The notes under the pieces: model-generated
What the model was told of the DNA's origin: nothing
Seen by the model: the letters and a program-made list of their open reading frames with translations, nothing else
The model's database searches: none
Part shown: in pieces, positions 63,538 to 64,000 of the stretch
Layout of the letters: each line of letters opens with the position of its first letter
How positions within the stretch are numbered: the first letter of the stretch is position 1
Assembly (NCBI GenBank): GCA_050250815.1
Contig: JBFWNY010000004.1
Span: forward strand, 84,352 to 148,351
Source: JAEUMD01 sp050250815
Lineage (GTDB): Bacteria; Pseudomonadota; Alphaproteobacteria; Rhizobiales; Hyphomicrobiaceae
DNA length: 64,000 nt
Reading direction: 5' to 3'
Program-made: the position numbers and the translations under genes

Positions 63538-64000
63538 TCAGACGCTGGTGTGCCGGGCGACGATCGCGGCGACGGCCACAACCATCTCGTCCTCGGCGAC
63601 GGAGACCTGCGCGGGGCGCGCTTCCTTCCATTCCTTGTTGTCGGCGATGGCGGCCGCAGCTCTCGCCCCCTCGACGAGGTCCTTGATCTGTACCTCGCCG
63701 CGGTCGCGCTCGTCGGAGCCTTGTATGACGACGCAGGGCGCGCCGCGCTTGTCGGCATACTTCATCTGCGCCTTCATGCCAGATGAGCCCAGGTACATTT
63801 CAGCTGCGATGCCGGCCGACCGCAGCTTCTGCGTCATGGCCTGATAGCGCGGCAGCTCGCCCTTATCCATGACGAGCACGATGACGGGGCCGCGCGCCGA
63901 AGCCACGGATGCGCCCGCGCCCAGCGCGGCGAGCGCGGCCTGCAGACGCGACACACCGATCGAGCAGCCGGTCGCGGGCACAGCCTGTCCCATGAAGCGC
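63538..64000 (-). CDS. hisS: Histidyl-tRNA synthetase, C-terminal part, cut by the window end
   Basis: About 154 codons are visible, running in from the window edge. The first part is GCSIGVSRLQAAL, the end of the catalytic domain, followed by the anticodon-binding domain with GPVIVLVMDKGELPRYQAM and KRGAPCVVIQGSDERDRGEVQIKDL. The C-terminal domain ends at 63538. HisS charges tRNA-His. It is 43 bases upstream of hisZ and shares its strand. Confidence 0.92.
   Translation of the reverse strand, partial: RFMGQAVPATGCSIGVSRLQAALAALGAGASVASARGPVIVLVMDKGELPRYQAMTQKLRSAGIAAEMYLGSSGMKAQMKYADKRGAPCVVIQGSDERDRGEVQIKDLVEGARAAAAIADNKEWKEARPAQVSVAEDEMVVAVAAIVARHTSV

Overview
This 64-kb, GC-rich window looks like chromosomal DNA from an alphaproteobacterium, most likely of the order Hyphomicrobiales (Rhizobiales). 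The signs are the gene neighbourhoods: yajC-secD-secF followed by an Mth938-like gene, ftsE-ftsX-ydcF-plsC, hisC-tyrC next to metX-metW with a SAM-II riboswitch, a hpt/CpdR-like pair, a class II ribonucleotide reductase, the three-gene NAGGN osmoprotectant operon, the ileS-lspA-lipoprotein-M16-M16-pgi-mutL run, and hisS-hisZ-hisG. Start codons are mostly supported by GGAG-type ribosome binding sites. No rRNA, tRNA, CRISPR array or intact insertion sequence was seen.

Layout. 0-7.4 kb: the Sec accessory operon (yajC, secD, secF) runs leftward into a gene trio that includes bacterial relatives of the mitochondrial complex I assembly factors NDUFAF3 and NDUFAF6; a DUF815 ATPase and an orphan znuA with a candidate Zur operator follow. 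7.6-17.5 kb: an exported protein, Ada, a CpdR-like receiver with hpt, the ftsE-ftsX-ydcF-plsC cluster (ftsE appears to lack a normal start codon), and nrdJ. 17.5-23 kb: ChaC, tyrC-hisC on the minus strand, and metX-metW on the plus strand behind a promoter, a SAM-II riboswitch and an intrinsic terminator.

22.9-33 kb is the most accessory-looking part. It holds an IS5-type transposase remnant, a membrane-anchored Ser/Thr kinase with a long TolA-like Ala/Lys/Glu repeat, a small peptidoglycan-binding protein, an exported protein made of three tandem His-rich DUF4399 domains, an exported caspase-fold/SUMF1-fold protein lacking both caspase catalytic residues, a YiiX-type papain-fold hydrolase, a membrane-dipeptidase-like M19 protein and a frameshifted sulfotransferase. 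Many of these are exported or cell-wall related, so a cell-envelope function is a reasonable but unproven idea.

33-52 kb: RNA modification (tadA, rluB-like, rsmD), a MarR regulator divergent from the NAGGN operon, then a long minus-strand block ileS to mutL. 52-64 kb: several exported proteins of unknown function, a second YiiX-type protein, an FNT-family channel, a DUF900 hydrolase with a Pro-rich linker, meaB, pyroglutamyl peptidase, a Tat-exported beta-helix protein, and hisG-hisZ-hisS, the last cut by the window edge.
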